From positions 55,275-119,274 of the forward strand of contig NZ_BMTR01000022.1 in assembly GCF_014649775.1 (NCBI RefSeq): a DNA stretch of 64,000 nucleotides, written 5' to 3'. Positions 9,508 to 17,629 of the stretch are shown one piece after another. This DNA comes from Streptomyces longisporoflavus (GTDB lineage Bacteria > Actinomycetota > Actinomycetes > Streptomycetales > Streptomycetaceae). Position 1 is the first letter of the stretch; each line of letters opens with the position of its first letter. Made by a program: the position numbers and the translations under genes. The notes beneath the pieces were generated by a model. The model searched no databases, was not told the origin of the DNA, and worked only from the letters and a program-made list of their open reading frames with translations.

Positions 9508-9894
9508 ATGACCGTCGAGCTCAATCACACCATCGTCGCCGCGAAGGACCAGAAGGCCTCCGCACAGTTCCTCGCCGACATCCTGGGTCTTGAGGTGAGC
9601 CCCCAGTACGGCCCGTTCACCCCCGTCGAGATCCCCAACGGCGTCACCCTCGACTACGTGGCGGCCGGCGACGGCCCGATCACCCCCCAGCACTACGCCT
9701 TCCTGGTCTCCGAGGACGACTTCGACGACATCTTCGGCCGCATCAAGGACGCGGGGCTCACCTACTGGGCCGACCCGCACCACCGCACCGTCAACGAGAT
9801 CAACACCAACGACGGCGGCCGGGGCGTGTACTGGGACGACCCGAACGGCCACAGCCTGGAAATCCTCACCAGGCCGTACGGCAGCGGCAGTTAA
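9508..9894 (+). CDS. VOC (glyoxalase/bleomycin-resistance fold) protein
   Basis: This 128-residue single VOC domain starts VELNHTIVAAKD and has the metal-ligand positions typical of the fold: His near the N-terminus, and Glu in HSLEILTRPY. Members range from glyoxalases to dioxygenases and drug-binding proteins, and the substrate is not evident here. A GGAAGAGG site precedes the ATG, with a -10-like TAGTCT at 9455-9460. Its stop overlaps that of the convergent hydrolase: the four bases TTAA (9891-9894) serve both genes. Confidence 0.88.
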   Translation: MTVELNHTIVAAKDQKASAQFLADILGLEVSPQYGPFTPVEIPNGVTLDYVAAGDGPITPQHYAFLVSEDDFDDIFGRIKDAGLTYWADPHHRTVNEINTNDGGRGVYWDDPNGHSLEILTRPYGSGS

Positions 9895-10694
9895 GCCCTC
9901 TCCTCCTTCAGGAAGCCGAGCACGAGCGGCGTCGCGACGTCCGCGAACTCCTCGAAGTACGCGTGCCGCGCACCGGGGATCAGCCGCATCCGGGCTCCCG
10001 GGACGCGCTCCGCGAGCAGGGGCGCGTTGGCGGTCGGATTGAACACGTCGTCGGTGCCGTGCACGACCAGCGTGGGCGCGGTGATGCGGGCCAGCGCGTC
10101 CCAGGCGTCGTGCCGGGCGCTCGCGCGCAGGTGGCGGCGGCGCGCGTGCGGGGGCATGGCCGGATCGCCGAGGGTGTGGAAGACGGGCCTGGCGGCGGCG
10201 CGCTCCCGCTCGGCGATCCAGCCCGGCGTGTACATCAGCTCCAGCAGGGCACGCCGCGCCGCCGCCGCGTCGGGCTGGCTGAGGGCGCCGCGCACCTCGG
10301 GCCCGCGCTCGACGCCGTGCGGCGCGCCCGGCGACGTACAACCCAGCACGAGCCGGTCGACACGCTCCGGGTGATCGGCGGCGACCCACTGGGCGACACG
10401 CCCGCCCATCGACGTGCCGTACACGTGCGCGCGGTCGATCCCCGCGTGATCGAGCACGGCGACGACGTCGCGGGCGAAACCGGGCGTGCTGTAGCTGTCC
10501 GTGTCGGGGTGCCCGCTCTCGCCGGTGCCGCGCCAGTCGAGCACGACGGTCCGATACGAGGCGGCGAAATCGTCCCGCACCGGGTCCCACCAGCGGCGAC
10601 TGTTGGACTGCCCGCTGAGCAGGACGAGGGGGCGGCCGGAGCCGTGGACTTCGTAGTGCAGGGCGGTGCCGTCGGCGGCTTCAGCGAGGGGCAT
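9891..10694 (-). CDS. Alpha/beta-fold hydrolase
   Basis: This 267-residue serine hydrolase has an oxyanion-hole region (VLLSGQSNSRRWW), the nucleophile elbow GTSMGG, an acid in HGTDDVF and the catalytic His in GARHAYFEEF. Similar proteins are often annotated as haloperoxidase-like or 3-oxoadipate enol-lactonase-like, but nothing fixes a substrate. The ATG at 10694 is where homology begins. Upstream in-frame codons overlap the opposite-strand kinase gene. Confidence 0.9.
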   Translation of the reverse strand: MPLAEAADGTALHYEVHGSGRPLVLLSGQSNSRRWWDPVRDDFAASYRTVVLDWRGTGESGHPDTDSYSTPGFARDVVAVLDHAGIDRAHVYGTSMGGRVAQWVAADHPERVDRLVLGCTSPGAPHGVERGPEVRGALSQPDAAAARRALLELMYTPGWIAERERAAARPVFHTLGDPAMPPHARRRHLRASARHDAWDALARITAPTLVVHGTDDVFNPTANAPLLAERVPGARMRLIPGARHAYFEEFADVATPLVLGFLKEERA

Positions 10695-10724
10695 GGGTGA
10701 ACGGTAACCACATGCCGTCATCGC

Positions 10725-10730
10725 TAGGGT
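10725..10730 (+). promoter_or_regulatory. -10 box (TAGGGT) of the APH-like kinase
   Basis: TAGGGT lies 6 nt before the ATG at 10737, and there is no ribosome-binding site, so a leaderless transcript is likely. Confidence 0.4.
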
Positions 10731-10736
10731 GCCGGG

Positions 10737-11639
10737 ATGATCGAGACCCCCGAGGACTTCGCCGCGAGCACCGTCCGGCGGGAGGGGGAGCCCGGCCGCG
10801 CATGGCTGGCCTCCCTGCCGGAACTCGCCGACGAACTGCTCGACCGCTGGGACTGCGTGCCGTCCGCGCCGGTCACGCACGGACAGGTCGGCGTCATCAT
10901 TCCCGTCCTGCGCGGGTACGACCGGACGCCCGCCGTACTGAAGATCTCCTTCCCGCACCCCGGCAACGTCCACGAGCCGGACGCCTTCACCGTATGGGCC
11001 GGGCAGGGGGCGGTCCGCCTGCACGAACGGGACGATCCGCGGTTCGCGATGCTCCTGGAACAGGCCGGGCCCGGCTCGCTCGCCGATGAGCAGGACGCCG
11101 ACGCGGCACTGACGGCCGCGGGCCTGCTCGCCCGGCGGCTCGCCGTACCGGCGCCCGCGGAACTGCCCCGGATCAGCGCGCGGTGCGAGGAGTGGGAGCG
11201 CGAACTCAGGGACGACGACAAGGAACTGGGCTCGCCGCTGGACTCCCGAGTGCTCGACGCCGCGATCGCCACCCTGCGGGAACTGGGGCCCGACCAACCG
11301 GACACCCTCATCCACGGCGACCTGCACGTGGGCAACGTCCTGCGGGGCGAGCGCGAACCGTGGCTCGCCATCGACCCCAAGGGCTACGCGGGCGACCCGG
11401 CGTACGACGCGATCACGCTGCTCCACCACCGCTTCGAGGAACTGCTCGCCGCCCCCGACGCGAAAGCGGCCGTCCTGCGCCGCCTCGCCGTCTTCTCGGA
11501 CGCCGCCGGGGTCGACCGGGAGCGGGCCCGCAGGTGGACGCAGGCGCGTGCGGTGACGATGGCGTACTGGGGACGGCTGCACGGTGATCCGCAGTGGCGG
11601 GTCCTGGCGGCGGACGGCCTGGCGGAGGCGCTGGTGTAG
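10737..11639 (+). CDS. Aminoglycoside/hydroxyurea-type phosphotransferase family kinase
   Basis: This 300-residue kinase-fold protein has the catalytic loop HGDLHVGNVL and the metal-binding IDPKG. The combination is close to streptomycin 6-kinases and hydroxyurea kinases. It would phosphorylate a small hydroxylated compound with ATP. No antibiotic cluster is nearby, so a housekeeping or self-protection role is equally possible and resistance should not be assumed. The ATG is probably used leaderless (see the -10 box 6 nt upstream). Confidence 0.85.
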   Translation: MIETPEDFAASTVRREGEPGRAWLASLPELADELLDRWDCVPSAPVTHGQVGVIIPVLRGYDRTPAVLKISFPHPGNVHEPDAFTVWAGQGAVRLHERDDPRFAMLLEQAGPGSLADEQDADAALTAAGLLARRLAVPAPAELPRISARCEEWERELRDDDKELGSPLDSRVLDAAIATLRELGPDQPDTLIHGDLHVGNVLRGEREPWLAIDPKGYAGDPAYDAITLLHHRFEELLAAPDAKAAVLRRLAVFSDAAGVDRERARRWTQARAVTMAYWGRLHGDPQWRVLAADGLAEALV

Positions 11640-11716
11640 GGGACCCGCTCAGGGCCGCGCTCAGGGATTTCGCCGGGGGCGGAACGCTGATCCCTTCCGG
11701 TGGGCCGGGCGGCTCA

Positions 11717-11722
11717 TACCCT
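11717..11722 (+). promoter_or_regulatory. -10 box (TACCCT) of the PopR-like gene
   Basis: TACCCT lies 6 nt before the GTG at 11729. The spacing fits leaderless transcription, with a weak -35. Confidence 0.35.
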
Positions 11723-11728
11723 GGGAAG

Positions 11729-12175
11729 GTGAGCAGCCACGAGCGGAACCTTGAGGGAAATCCCGAGCCTGCGCAGCCCGGGCGGGAGGCGCGAGTCATC
11801 CCGCTGCGCCCGCGCTCGCGCCAGGCGGACACGGCCCCCGCGCACCCCGCGCTTCCTGTGCGCACAACTCCCGCTTCCCCGACGGGCAAAGAGCCCCTGT
11901 GGCGGGACGTCGTCGGTGATGTCCTGCGCCGCGAGCGCCTTGCCCAGGAGCGGACGCTGAAGGATGTCGCGGACGCGGCCCGCATCTCGATGCCGTACCT
12001 CTCCGAGGTGGAGCGCGGCCGCAAGGAGGCCTCGTCCGAGGTCCTCGCGGCCGGCGCCCGTGCGCTCGGCCTCAGCCTGGCGGACCTTCTCTCCCTGGCC
12101 CAGGGCGAGTTGACCCGCCACGCACAGGCGGCACGGCCGCGTCCGCGGCAGGGAGACATCCGCCTCGCCGCTTGA
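11729..12175 (+). CDS. popR: PopR/ClgR-type XRE regulator of clp genes
   Basis: This 148-residue regulator has an N-terminal disordered region and a helix-turn-helix at about 65-125 (LKDVADAARISMPYLSEVERGRKE), the ClgR/PopR signature. It is convergent with the clpP3-clpP4 pair, 4 bp apart. In S. lividans, PopR activates clpP3-clpP4 and is itself degraded by ClpP1P2 through its terminal alanines. This protein also ends in Leu-Ala-Ala. A matching operator palindrome lies upstream of clpP3. The GTG at 11729 is chosen because a -10 box is 6 nt upstream. The gene name is an inference from context and could be ClgR instead. Confidence 0.8.
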   Translation: MSSHERNLEGNPEPAQPGREARVIPLRPRSRQADTAPAHPALPVRTTPASPTGKEPLWRDVVGDVLRRERLAQERTLKDVADAARISMPYLSEVERGRKEASSEVLAAGARALGLSLADLLSLAQGELTRHAQAARPRPRQGDIRLAA

Positions 12176-12179
12176 GGGT

Positions 12180-12788
12180 TCAGGCCGCCGCGGCGAGCAT
12201 CCGCCGGCTGAGCACCTCGTCCGCGAGCCCGTACGCCACCGCGTCCTGCGCGGTGAACACCTTGTCGCGGTCCATGTCCGCGCGCAGTGTGGCGACATCG
12301 TGCCCCGAATGCCGGGAAAGGACGTCCTCCACCTGCGAGCGGATCCGCACCATCTCCTTGGCCTGCAGGGCGAGATCGGAGACCGTGCCCTGCCGTCCGC
12401 CGCTCGCGGGCTGCCCGAGCAGCACCCGGGAGTGTTCGAGCACGAAGCGCCGCCCGGGGTCGCCCCCGGCGAGCAGCACGGCGGCGGTGGAGGCGGCCTG
12501 CCCCACACAGAACGTGGAGATGGGGGCGCTGATGAAGCTCATGGTGTCGTAGATGGCCATGAGCGAAGTGAAGGAGCCGCCGGGGGAGTTGATGTAGATG
12601 GCGACTTCACGGTCGGGCTGGGACGACTCCAGGTGCAGGAGTTGCGCGATGACGACGTTGGCGACCCCGTCGTCGATCTCGGTCCCGAGGAAGATGATCC
12701 GCTCCGAGAGCAGCCGGCTGTAGACGTCGTAGGAACGCTCGCCCTGCGGGGTGCGCTCGACGACGGTGGGAATCGTGTACTGGCTCAT
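12180..12788 (-). CDS. clpP4: ClpP-family protein, second subunit (ClpP4-like), catalytic His missing
   Basis: This 202-residue ClpP homologue would form mixed heptamers with the product of the upstream clpP gene. The fold is recognisable (AIYINSPGGSFTSLMAIYDT), the nucleophile is Ser100 in GQAAS and the acid is Asp175 in DRDKVF. The position of the catalytic His in the usual M(M/I)HQP motif is Gly125 (LLGQPASGG), so the triad is incomplete and this subunit may be structural. It starts 4 nt after the clpP3 stop and is translationally coupled to it. The protein ends in four alanines. The numbering as ClpP4 is inferred from order. Confidence 0.88.
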   Translation of the reverse strand: MSQYTIPTVVERTPQGERSYDVYSRLLSERIIFLGTEIDDGVANVVIAQLLHLESSQPDREVAIYINSPGGSFTSLMAIYDTMSFISAPISTFCVGQAASTAAVLLAGGDPGRRFVLEHSRVLLGQPASGGRQGTVSDLALQAKEMVRIRSQVEDVLSRHSGHDVATLRADMDRDKVFTAQDAVAYGLADEVLSRRMLAAAA

Positions 12789-12792
12789 GTCG

Positions 12793-13434
12793 TCAGACCC
12801 CCAGTCCCATCCGCGGCTTGGTCGCGGCGGGCCGCACGTCCGCGAGCGAATCGAGCACCCGGTCGACCATCCCGTACTCCTTGGCCTGTTCGGCGGTGAA
12901 CCACCGGTCGCGGTCGCCGTCCCGCGAGATGGTCTCCTCCGACTGTCCGGTGTGCCGGGCGGTGAGCCGCTCGACGGTCTTCTTCGTGAACTCCAGGTTC
13001 TCGGCCTGGATCGCGATGTCGGCGGTGGTGCCGCCGATGCCGGCCGAGGGCTGGTGCATCATGATCCGCGCGTTGGGCAGGGCGTAGCGCTTGCCCGCGG
13101 TCCCGACGGTCAGCAGGAACTGCCCCATGCTCGCGGCGAACCCCATGGCCAGGGTCGACACGTCGTTCGGAATGAGCCGCATGGTGTCGTAGATGGCGAG
13201 CCCGGCGGTGACGGAGCCGCCGGGGCTGTTGATGTACAGACTGATGTCGGTGCGCGGGTCTTCGGCGGAGAGCAGCAGCATCTGCGCGCAGACCCGGTTC
13301 GCGGACACCTCGTCGACCTGGGTCCCCAGGAAGACGATCCGCTGGGTCAGCAGCTGCGCGGCCAGGTGATCGTCGAACCGCGTCGAGGGCGTCTCGCCCT
13401 CGGAGGCTCGTGGGGCGCTGACGATGGGTGGCAT
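12793..13434 (-). CDS. clpP3: ATP-dependent Clp protease proteolytic subunit ClpP3
   Basis: This 213-residue ClpP subunit has a complete triad: Ser102 in MGFAASMGQ, His127 in IMMHQPSAG and Asp176 in DRDRW. It works with a Clp ATPase encoded elsewhere to degrade unfolded or tagged proteins. I chose the ATG at 13434 because a perfect GGAGG lies 8 nt upstream. It is first in a two-gene operon with clpP4, and a PopR-type palindrome lies about 100 bp upstream. Confidence 0.93.
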   Translation of the reverse strand: MPPIVSAPRASEGETPSTRFDDHLAAQLLTQRIVFLGTQVDEVSANRVCAQMLLLSAEDPRTDISLYINSPGGSVTAGLAIYDTMRLIPNDVSTLAMGFAASMGQFLLTVGTAGKRYALPNARIMMHQPSAGIGGTTADIAIQAENLEFTKKTVERLTARHTGQSEETISRDGDRDRWFTAEQAKEYGMVDRVLDSLADVRPAATKPRMGLGV

Positions 13435-13536
13435 CGATCGTCCTCCAGACGGTGGGAGCGGCACGCCTGCCGGCCGCTGTCCCACCACCTTCGAACGCCC
13501 GCCCCCACCGCGTCAGCGATCTCGGCCCGCAGCAGA

Positions 13537-13565
13537 TCTGCCGACGGCAGAGCGCCGGCGGCAGA
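13537..13565 (-). promoter_or_regulatory. PopR-type operator (TCTGCC-N3-GGCAGA) upstream of clpP3
   Basis: The perfect palindrome TCTGCC-GAC-GGCAGA occupies 13537-13551. An adjacent second copy, 13551-13565, keeps the GGCAGA half but has a weaker left half (AGCGCC). The first copy fits the palindrome I recall for PopR in S. lividans. It lies 103 bp upstream of the clpP3 ATG, a position suited to activation. Confidence 0.7.
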
Positions 13566-13580
13566 GGGGGCTTGGCTCGG

Positions 13581-14285
13581 TCAGCCCTCGGAGGGCGCCG
13601 GAGCGATCCCCGTCGGGCAGGCCCGGCCCCAGTTCGTCTCCGAGGGGCTGTCCAACTGGAGGCCCGTGCCGCCGATGCCGCAGTAGCCGTCGGGGTTCTT
13701 GTCCAAGTACTGCTGGTGATATCCCTCCGCCGGCCAGAACGGGCGGGGGGCCGCCGGGAGGATCGTCGTGGTGATCGTGCCGTGGCCCGCGGCGTTCAGG
13801 ACCTGCTGGTACGCGTCCAGGGAGGCCACCGCTCCCGCTTCCTGCTCGGGGGAGTGGGTGTAGATCGCCGAGCGGTACTGGGTGCCCACGTCGTTGCCCT
13901 GGCGGAAGCCCTGGGTGGGGTTGTGGGACTCCCAGAAGAGCTTCAGGAGCGCGGCGTACGAGACGCGGGTCGGGTCGAAGACCACGCGGACGACCTCCGC
14001 GTGACCGGTCAGGCCCGAGCAGACCTCCTCGTACGAGGGGTTCTCCGTGTACCCGCCCTGGTAACCGACGTACGTCGTCCAGACGCCCTCCGTCTGCCAG
14101 AACTTGCGCTCCGCGCCCCAGAAGCAGCCGAGCCCGAAGTCCGCGATCTCCAGGCCGTCGGGGTACGGGCCGAGGAGCGGGTTGCCGAGGACCGTGTGGC
14201 GGGCGGGGACCTCGAATTCGGGGGTCGCGCGGCCCTTGAGGGCCTGCTCGGGGGTGGGGAGCTCGGGCGTGCGGCCGAAGAGCAT
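13581..14285 (-). CDS. msrA: Peptide methionine sulfoxide reductase MsrA
   Basis: This 234-residue MsrA reduces methionine-S-sulfoxide in oxidised proteins. The catalytic Cys54 is in GCFWGAER. The GYQGG and GHAEVV motifs and the Tyr/Glu pocket are present, with a resolving cysteine in YCGIGG near the C-terminus. The protein has a 45-residue N-terminal extension common in actinobacteria. A GGAGGAC site precedes the ATG. It is upstream of clpP3 on the same strand, but the 146 bp gap holding the operator suggests separate promoters. Confidence 0.95.
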   Translation of the reverse strand: MLFGRTPELPTPEQALKGRATPEFEVPARHTVLGNPLLGPYPDGLEIADFGLGCFWGAERKFWQTEGVWTTYVGYQGGYTENPSYEEVCSGLTGHAEVVRVVFDPTRVSYAALLKLFWESHNPTQGFRQGNDVGTQYRSAIYTHSPEQEAGAVASLDAYQQVLNAAGHGTITTTILPAAPRPFWPAEGYHQQYLDKNPDGYCGIGGTGLQLDSPSETNWGRACPTGIAPAPSEG

Positions 14286-14380
14286 GGGGCTGTCCTCCTG
14301 GGACGCTCTGGTGGGGCGGGATTGCGGCTTCTACGTCAACGTGTGCGGGGTGAGCCGCATTCCTCGGCCGGGCGGCCCCC

Positions 14381-15499
14381 TCAGTGCGACAGCGTCGCCG
14401 GGCTGCCGCCGTTCGCCTCGTACCCCGCGACGGCGAGTGCGCGGTACACCGCGTAGTCCGCGGCCGGGTCGGGGGAGATCGTCCAGGGCAGGGCGCCGAC
14501 GTGGCCGTCGACGTGCACCAGCTGGTGCATGGCCTCCGACCAGCGCTCGCAGCGGACCAGGAAGAAGACCAGGAGGTGCCGCACGTGCGCCAGCATCGGG
14601 TCGTCCGGGCGGGCCGAGTGCACGGCGTACAGCGCGCCCTCCACCGCCTTGGAGACGACCTCGCTCTCGTAGAAACCGCGGACCAGATTGACCTCGGGCA
14701 GGTGCTCGTACACCGCGAAGAGCGGGAGTGCGGCGAGCAGGGAGCCCTTGGGTGCGCGGGCCGCCGCGGCCTCCGCGAAGCTCTGCGCCAGATCGCGCGA
14801 GCCGTGCCACTTCTCGCACCAGTAGTGCAGGGCCGCCAGGTGGGCCCCCATGTGCGCGGGCGCGCGGTCCAGGATCTTCAGCCACAGCTGCTCGAACTCC
14901 TCGCGGGGGTACGCGAGGCCGCGGGCGATCGAGAGCTCGATGATGTACGGGACGGGGTCGCCGGGGGAGAGGAGCGCCGCCTGCGCGCAGGCCTCCTTCG
15001 CCTCCTCCAGGATGATCCGGAACTCGTCCGTCCCCGACGTCGACGACCGCCAGGCCTGCTGGACCAGGAACTCCGCGTGCACCGCCGCGCCGCCCGCGTC
15101 CTTGGGCGCCTCGGCCCGCCACACGCGCAGCCACTGCCCGCCGGGCTGGTCGCTGACCCCGCCGGGCCGCTGCCGCAACTCCAGGGAAGCCGCGCCCGCG
15201 AACGCCTGCACGCGCTGCCAGCGCACCTCCCCGTGGATCTCCGTGCCCGCGAGCAGTTGCGAGGCCGCTTTCCAGCTCTGCGACTGCTGGACCACGTCCA
15301 GGACGTCAAGGAGGTCGTGGTCAGGGCCCGGCATGCGGATGTCGAGCTCTTCCTGCCGTGCGAAGCCGTAGTCCGCGGGGTCCGCGGCGTCCGGTGAACC
15401 GGGGGCGACCTGACGGATTCCGCCGCGCCTGCGCAGCAGGACAGGGCCGAGAACCGCCCCGATCATGATCGCCGCCATCAGCACCCAGAGAATTTCCAT
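14381..15499 (-). CDS. Membrane-anchored TPR-like protein of unknown function
   Basis: This 372-residue protein has one N-terminal membrane segment (about 1-20, ending in RRRGG) and a helical cytoplasmic domain with TPR-like pairs (for example the segments around LSPGDPVPYIIELSIARG and HMGAHLAALHYWCEKW). I do not recognise a catalytic motif. It lies between msrA and metB, and its 5' end faces metB across 90 bp. A GTG ten codons upstream (15529) is an alternative start. Neither start has a good ribosome-binding site. Confidence 0.75.
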   Translation of the reverse strand: MEILWVLMAAIMIGAVLGPVLLRRRGGIRQVAPGSPDAADPADYGFARQEELDIRMPGPDHDLLDVLDVVQQSQSWKAASQLLAGTEIHGEVRWQRVQAFAGAASLELRQRPGGVSDQPGGQWLRVWRAEAPKDAGGAAVHAEFLVQQAWRSSTSGTDEFRIILEEAKEACAQAALLSPGDPVPYIIELSIARGLAYPREEFEQLWLKILDRAPAHMGAHLAALHYWCEKWHGSRDLAQSFAEAAAARAPKGSLLAALPLFAVYEHLPEVNLVRGFYESEVVSKAVEGALYAVHSARPDDPMLAHVRHLLVFFLVRCERWSEAMHQLVHVDGHVGALPWTISPDPAADYAVYRALAVAGYEANGGSPATLSH

Positions 15500-15575
15500 G
15501 AGTACAAGCGAACCAGACTGCTCTGACACTTGGCGAACCAGTCTCGAACTCGTCTGCCCTCTCGCCGTCCCGGAC

Positions 15576-15581
15576 TAGGCT
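15576..15581 (+). promoter_or_regulatory. -10 box (TAGGCT) of metB
   Basis: TAGGCT is 8 nt before the metB ATG, with TCTGCC 17 bp upstream as a poor -35. No ribosome-binding site is present, so the message is probably leaderless. Confidence 0.4.
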
Positions 15582-15589
15582 CTGGCCGC

Positions 15590-16744
15590 ATGAGTGAGAC
15601 GTTCAGCAGCCAGAGTTTCGAGACCGTCGCCATCCACGCGGGCAACACCGCCGACCCGCTCACCGGCGCGGTCGTCCCGCCGATCTATCAGGTGTCGACG
15701 TACAAGCAGGACGGCGTCGGAGGGCTGCGCGGCGGCTATGAGTACAGCCGCAGCGCCAACCCCACCCGCACCGCCCTCGAAGAGAACCTGGCCGCCCTGG
15801 AGGGCGGCAGGCGCGGGCTCGCCTTCGCGTCGGGACTCGCCGCCGAGGACTGCCTGCTGCGTACGCTGCTCGGCCCCGGTGACCACGTGGTCATCCCCGA
15901 TGACGCGTACGGCGGCACGTTCCGGCTCTTCGCCAAGGTCGTGTCGCGGTGGGGCGTCGAGTGGTCGGTGGCCGACACCTCCGACCCGGCGGCGGTACGG
16001 GCCGCGGTGACCGACCGTACGAAGGCGATCTGGGTGGAGACCCCGTCCAATCCGCTGCTCGGCATCACCGACATCGCCGCCGTCGCCCAGGTCGCCAAGG
16101 AGGCGGGGGTCCGCCTCGTCGTCGACAACACCTTCGCGAGTCCCTACCTCCAGCAGCCCCTCGCGCTCGGCGCGGACGTCGTCGTGCACTCGCTGACGAA
16201 GTACATGGGCGGGCACTCGGACGTGGTGGGCGGCGCGCTGGTCGTCAGTGACCCCGCTCTCGGCGAGGAGCTCGCGTTCCACCAGAACGCGATGGGCGCG
16301 GTGGCCGGGCCCTTCGACGCGTGGCTTGTCCTGCGCGGCATCAAGACGCTGGCGGTGCGGATGGACCGGCACAGCGAGAACGCGACGAAGATCGCCGAGA
16401 TGCTGAGCCGGCACGCGCGCGTGACGCGTGTTCTCTACCCCGGTCTTCCGGAGCACCCCGGTCACGAGACCGCCGCCAAGCAGATGAAGGCGTTCGGCGG
16501 CATGGTGTCCTTCCAGGTCGAGGGCGGCGAGGAGGCGGCGGTCGCCGTCTGCGACCGCGCCAAGCTGTTCACCCTGGGCGAGTCGCTCGGCGGCGTGGAG
16601 TCCCTGATCGAGCACCCCGGCCGGATGACGCACGCGTCCGTGGTGGGCTCCGCCCTCGAGGTGCCCGCGGACCTGGTGCGGCTCTCGGTGGGCATCGAGA
16701 ACGCGGACGACCTGCTGGCCGACCTGCAACAGGCGCTGGGCTAG
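15590..16744 (+). CDS. metB: Cystathionine gamma-synthase
   Basis: This 384-residue PLP enzyme joins O-acylhomoserine and cysteine to cystathionine in methionine synthesis, or acts in the reverse transsulfuration family. The PLP lysine is in HSLTKYMGGHSDV, and YEYSRSANPTR and the GGxVSFxV region are typical. The length matches the Cys/Met metabolism family. The ATG at 15590 is supported by the leaderless-type -10 box and by where homology starts. Cystathionine gamma-lyase activity cannot be ruled out from sequence alone. Confidence 0.93.
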   Translation: MSETFSSQSFETVAIHAGNTADPLTGAVVPPIYQVSTYKQDGVGGLRGGYEYSRSANPTRTALEENLAALEGGRRGLAFASGLAAEDCLLRTLLGPGDHVVIPDDAYGGTFRLFAKVVSRWGVEWSVADTSDPAAVRAAVTDRTKAIWVETPSNPLLGITDIAAVAQVAKEAGVRLVVDNTFASPYLQQPLALGADVVVHSLTKYMGGHSDVVGGALVVSDPALGEELAFHQNAMGAVAGPFDAWLVLRGIKTLAVRMDRHSENATKIAEMLSRHARVTRVLYPGLPEHPGHETAAKQMKAFGGMVSFQVEGGEEAAVAVCDRAKLFTLGESLGGVESLIEHPGRMTHASVVGSALEVPADLVRLSVGIENADDLLADLQQALG

Positions 16745-16762
16745 AAGCGCTTCGGCGGCGCC

Positions 16763-17017
16763 CTACCAGTTCGTCAGCGGTGGAGTCGTCTCCGAAGGCG
16801 GCTCCACCCAGGGCTGGGCGATCGACGCCCAGACGACGAAGGCGACCGCGGCGGCGAGCAGCAGCAGCCACAGGAGCCTGCGCAGGGCCCTCCTGCGGCG
16901 CAGCATGCGGCCGCCGCGGCGGACCGCGTTCTCGTAGAGCTCGGCCGGGACCGCGGGGGGCGTGCCGTCGTCAAGGAGGCGGCGGACCGCGTCCTCCTTG
17001 CGGTCGAACTGGTTCAT
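16763..17017 (-). CDS. Small single-span membrane protein, possible anti-sigma partner
   Basis: This 84-residue protein has a charged cytoplasmic N-terminus (MNQFDRKEDAVRRLLDD), an Arg-rich stop region (MLRRRRALRRL) and one membrane span (about 47-64), leaving a short exterior tail. Its start overlaps the stop of the sigma-like gene by ATGA, so the two are translationally coupled. By position it could be a small anti-sigma or anchoring partner, but no zinc-binding anti-sigma motif is present. Confidence 0.75.
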   Translation of the reverse strand: MNQFDRKEDAVRRLLDDGTPPAVPAELYENAVRRGGRMLRRRRALRRLLWLLLLAAAVAFVVWASIAQPWVEPPSETTPPLTNW

Positions 17018-17535
17018 GACGGGGCCGCCTCCTCCACGGGCCGGGGCGGCGCGGGGCCGCGCGGTGGATGCAGGACGGTCTCCATCGCGCGGACGCAGAT
17101 CGTCCCCACCCGCTCGGCGGGCAGGCCGAGCAGCGCGGCAGCCTGCTCCTCGGCGACGCCCTCGTACAGCCGCAGTACGAGAATCAGCCGCTCCTGGGGC
17201 GTGAGGCGGGCCAGGACGCCGCCGTGGCCGCGGTGCCTGCGCCAGGCGCCGCGGGCGAACCGGACGGCCAGCTGCTGGCGGGTGCGGTCGTACGGATCCT
17301 CGCCGCGCATCCGGTCCCAGGACGCGTACGAGTGCGCGAGGGAGGCGGTCAGCAGGGCACGCGCGCGTGGATTGGCGTCCGGTGGTTCGGCGGTGAGCAG
17401 CGTCGCGGCATGCAGCAGCCTGCCTGCCGCGCCCGCGACGAACGCCTCGAACTCCCGGGCCCGGCGGGCGTTCAGGAACGCCTGCCGCTCGCGCACCGCG
17501 CCTCCCGCCTGGAGGGGTCCGGCCCCCGGTCTCAT
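17014..17535 (-). CDS. ECF-type (SigE-family) RNA polymerase sigma-like factor
   Basis: This 173-residue protein has a weak region 2 (EFEAFVAGAAGRLLHAATLL) and a clear region 4 helix-turn-helix (LTPQERLILVLRLYEGVAEEQAAALLGLPAERVGT). The pattern matches the SigE-like or antibiotic-biosynthesis-regulator sigma proteins of actinobacteria. Its stop overlaps the next gene. The ATG at 17535 has little ribosome-binding signal. A TTGACC upstream could be the -35 of a leaderless promoter. Confidence 0.8.
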   Translation of the reverse strand: MRPGAGPLQAGGAVRERQAFLNARRAREFEAFVAGAAGRLLHAATLLTAEPPDANPRARALLTASLAHSYASWDRMRGEDPYDRTRQQLAVRFARGAWRRHRGHGGVLARLTPQERLILVLRLYEGVAEEQAAALLGLPAERVGTICVRAMETVLHPPRGPAPPRPVEEAAPS

Positions 17536-17629
17536 ATGAGGCCAGGCACCTGGCCGGGGTCAAGAGGCGGGAGGAGCCGGAGCAGGGAGCGGGAGCGAAC
17601 GGCCGGAGCGGGGAGCCGGGGAGCGGGGC

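Noticed and set aside
10737..11639. Antibiotic resistance determinant
   Set aside because: The kinase family includes resistance enzymes, but neither cluster nor substrate evidence is present.
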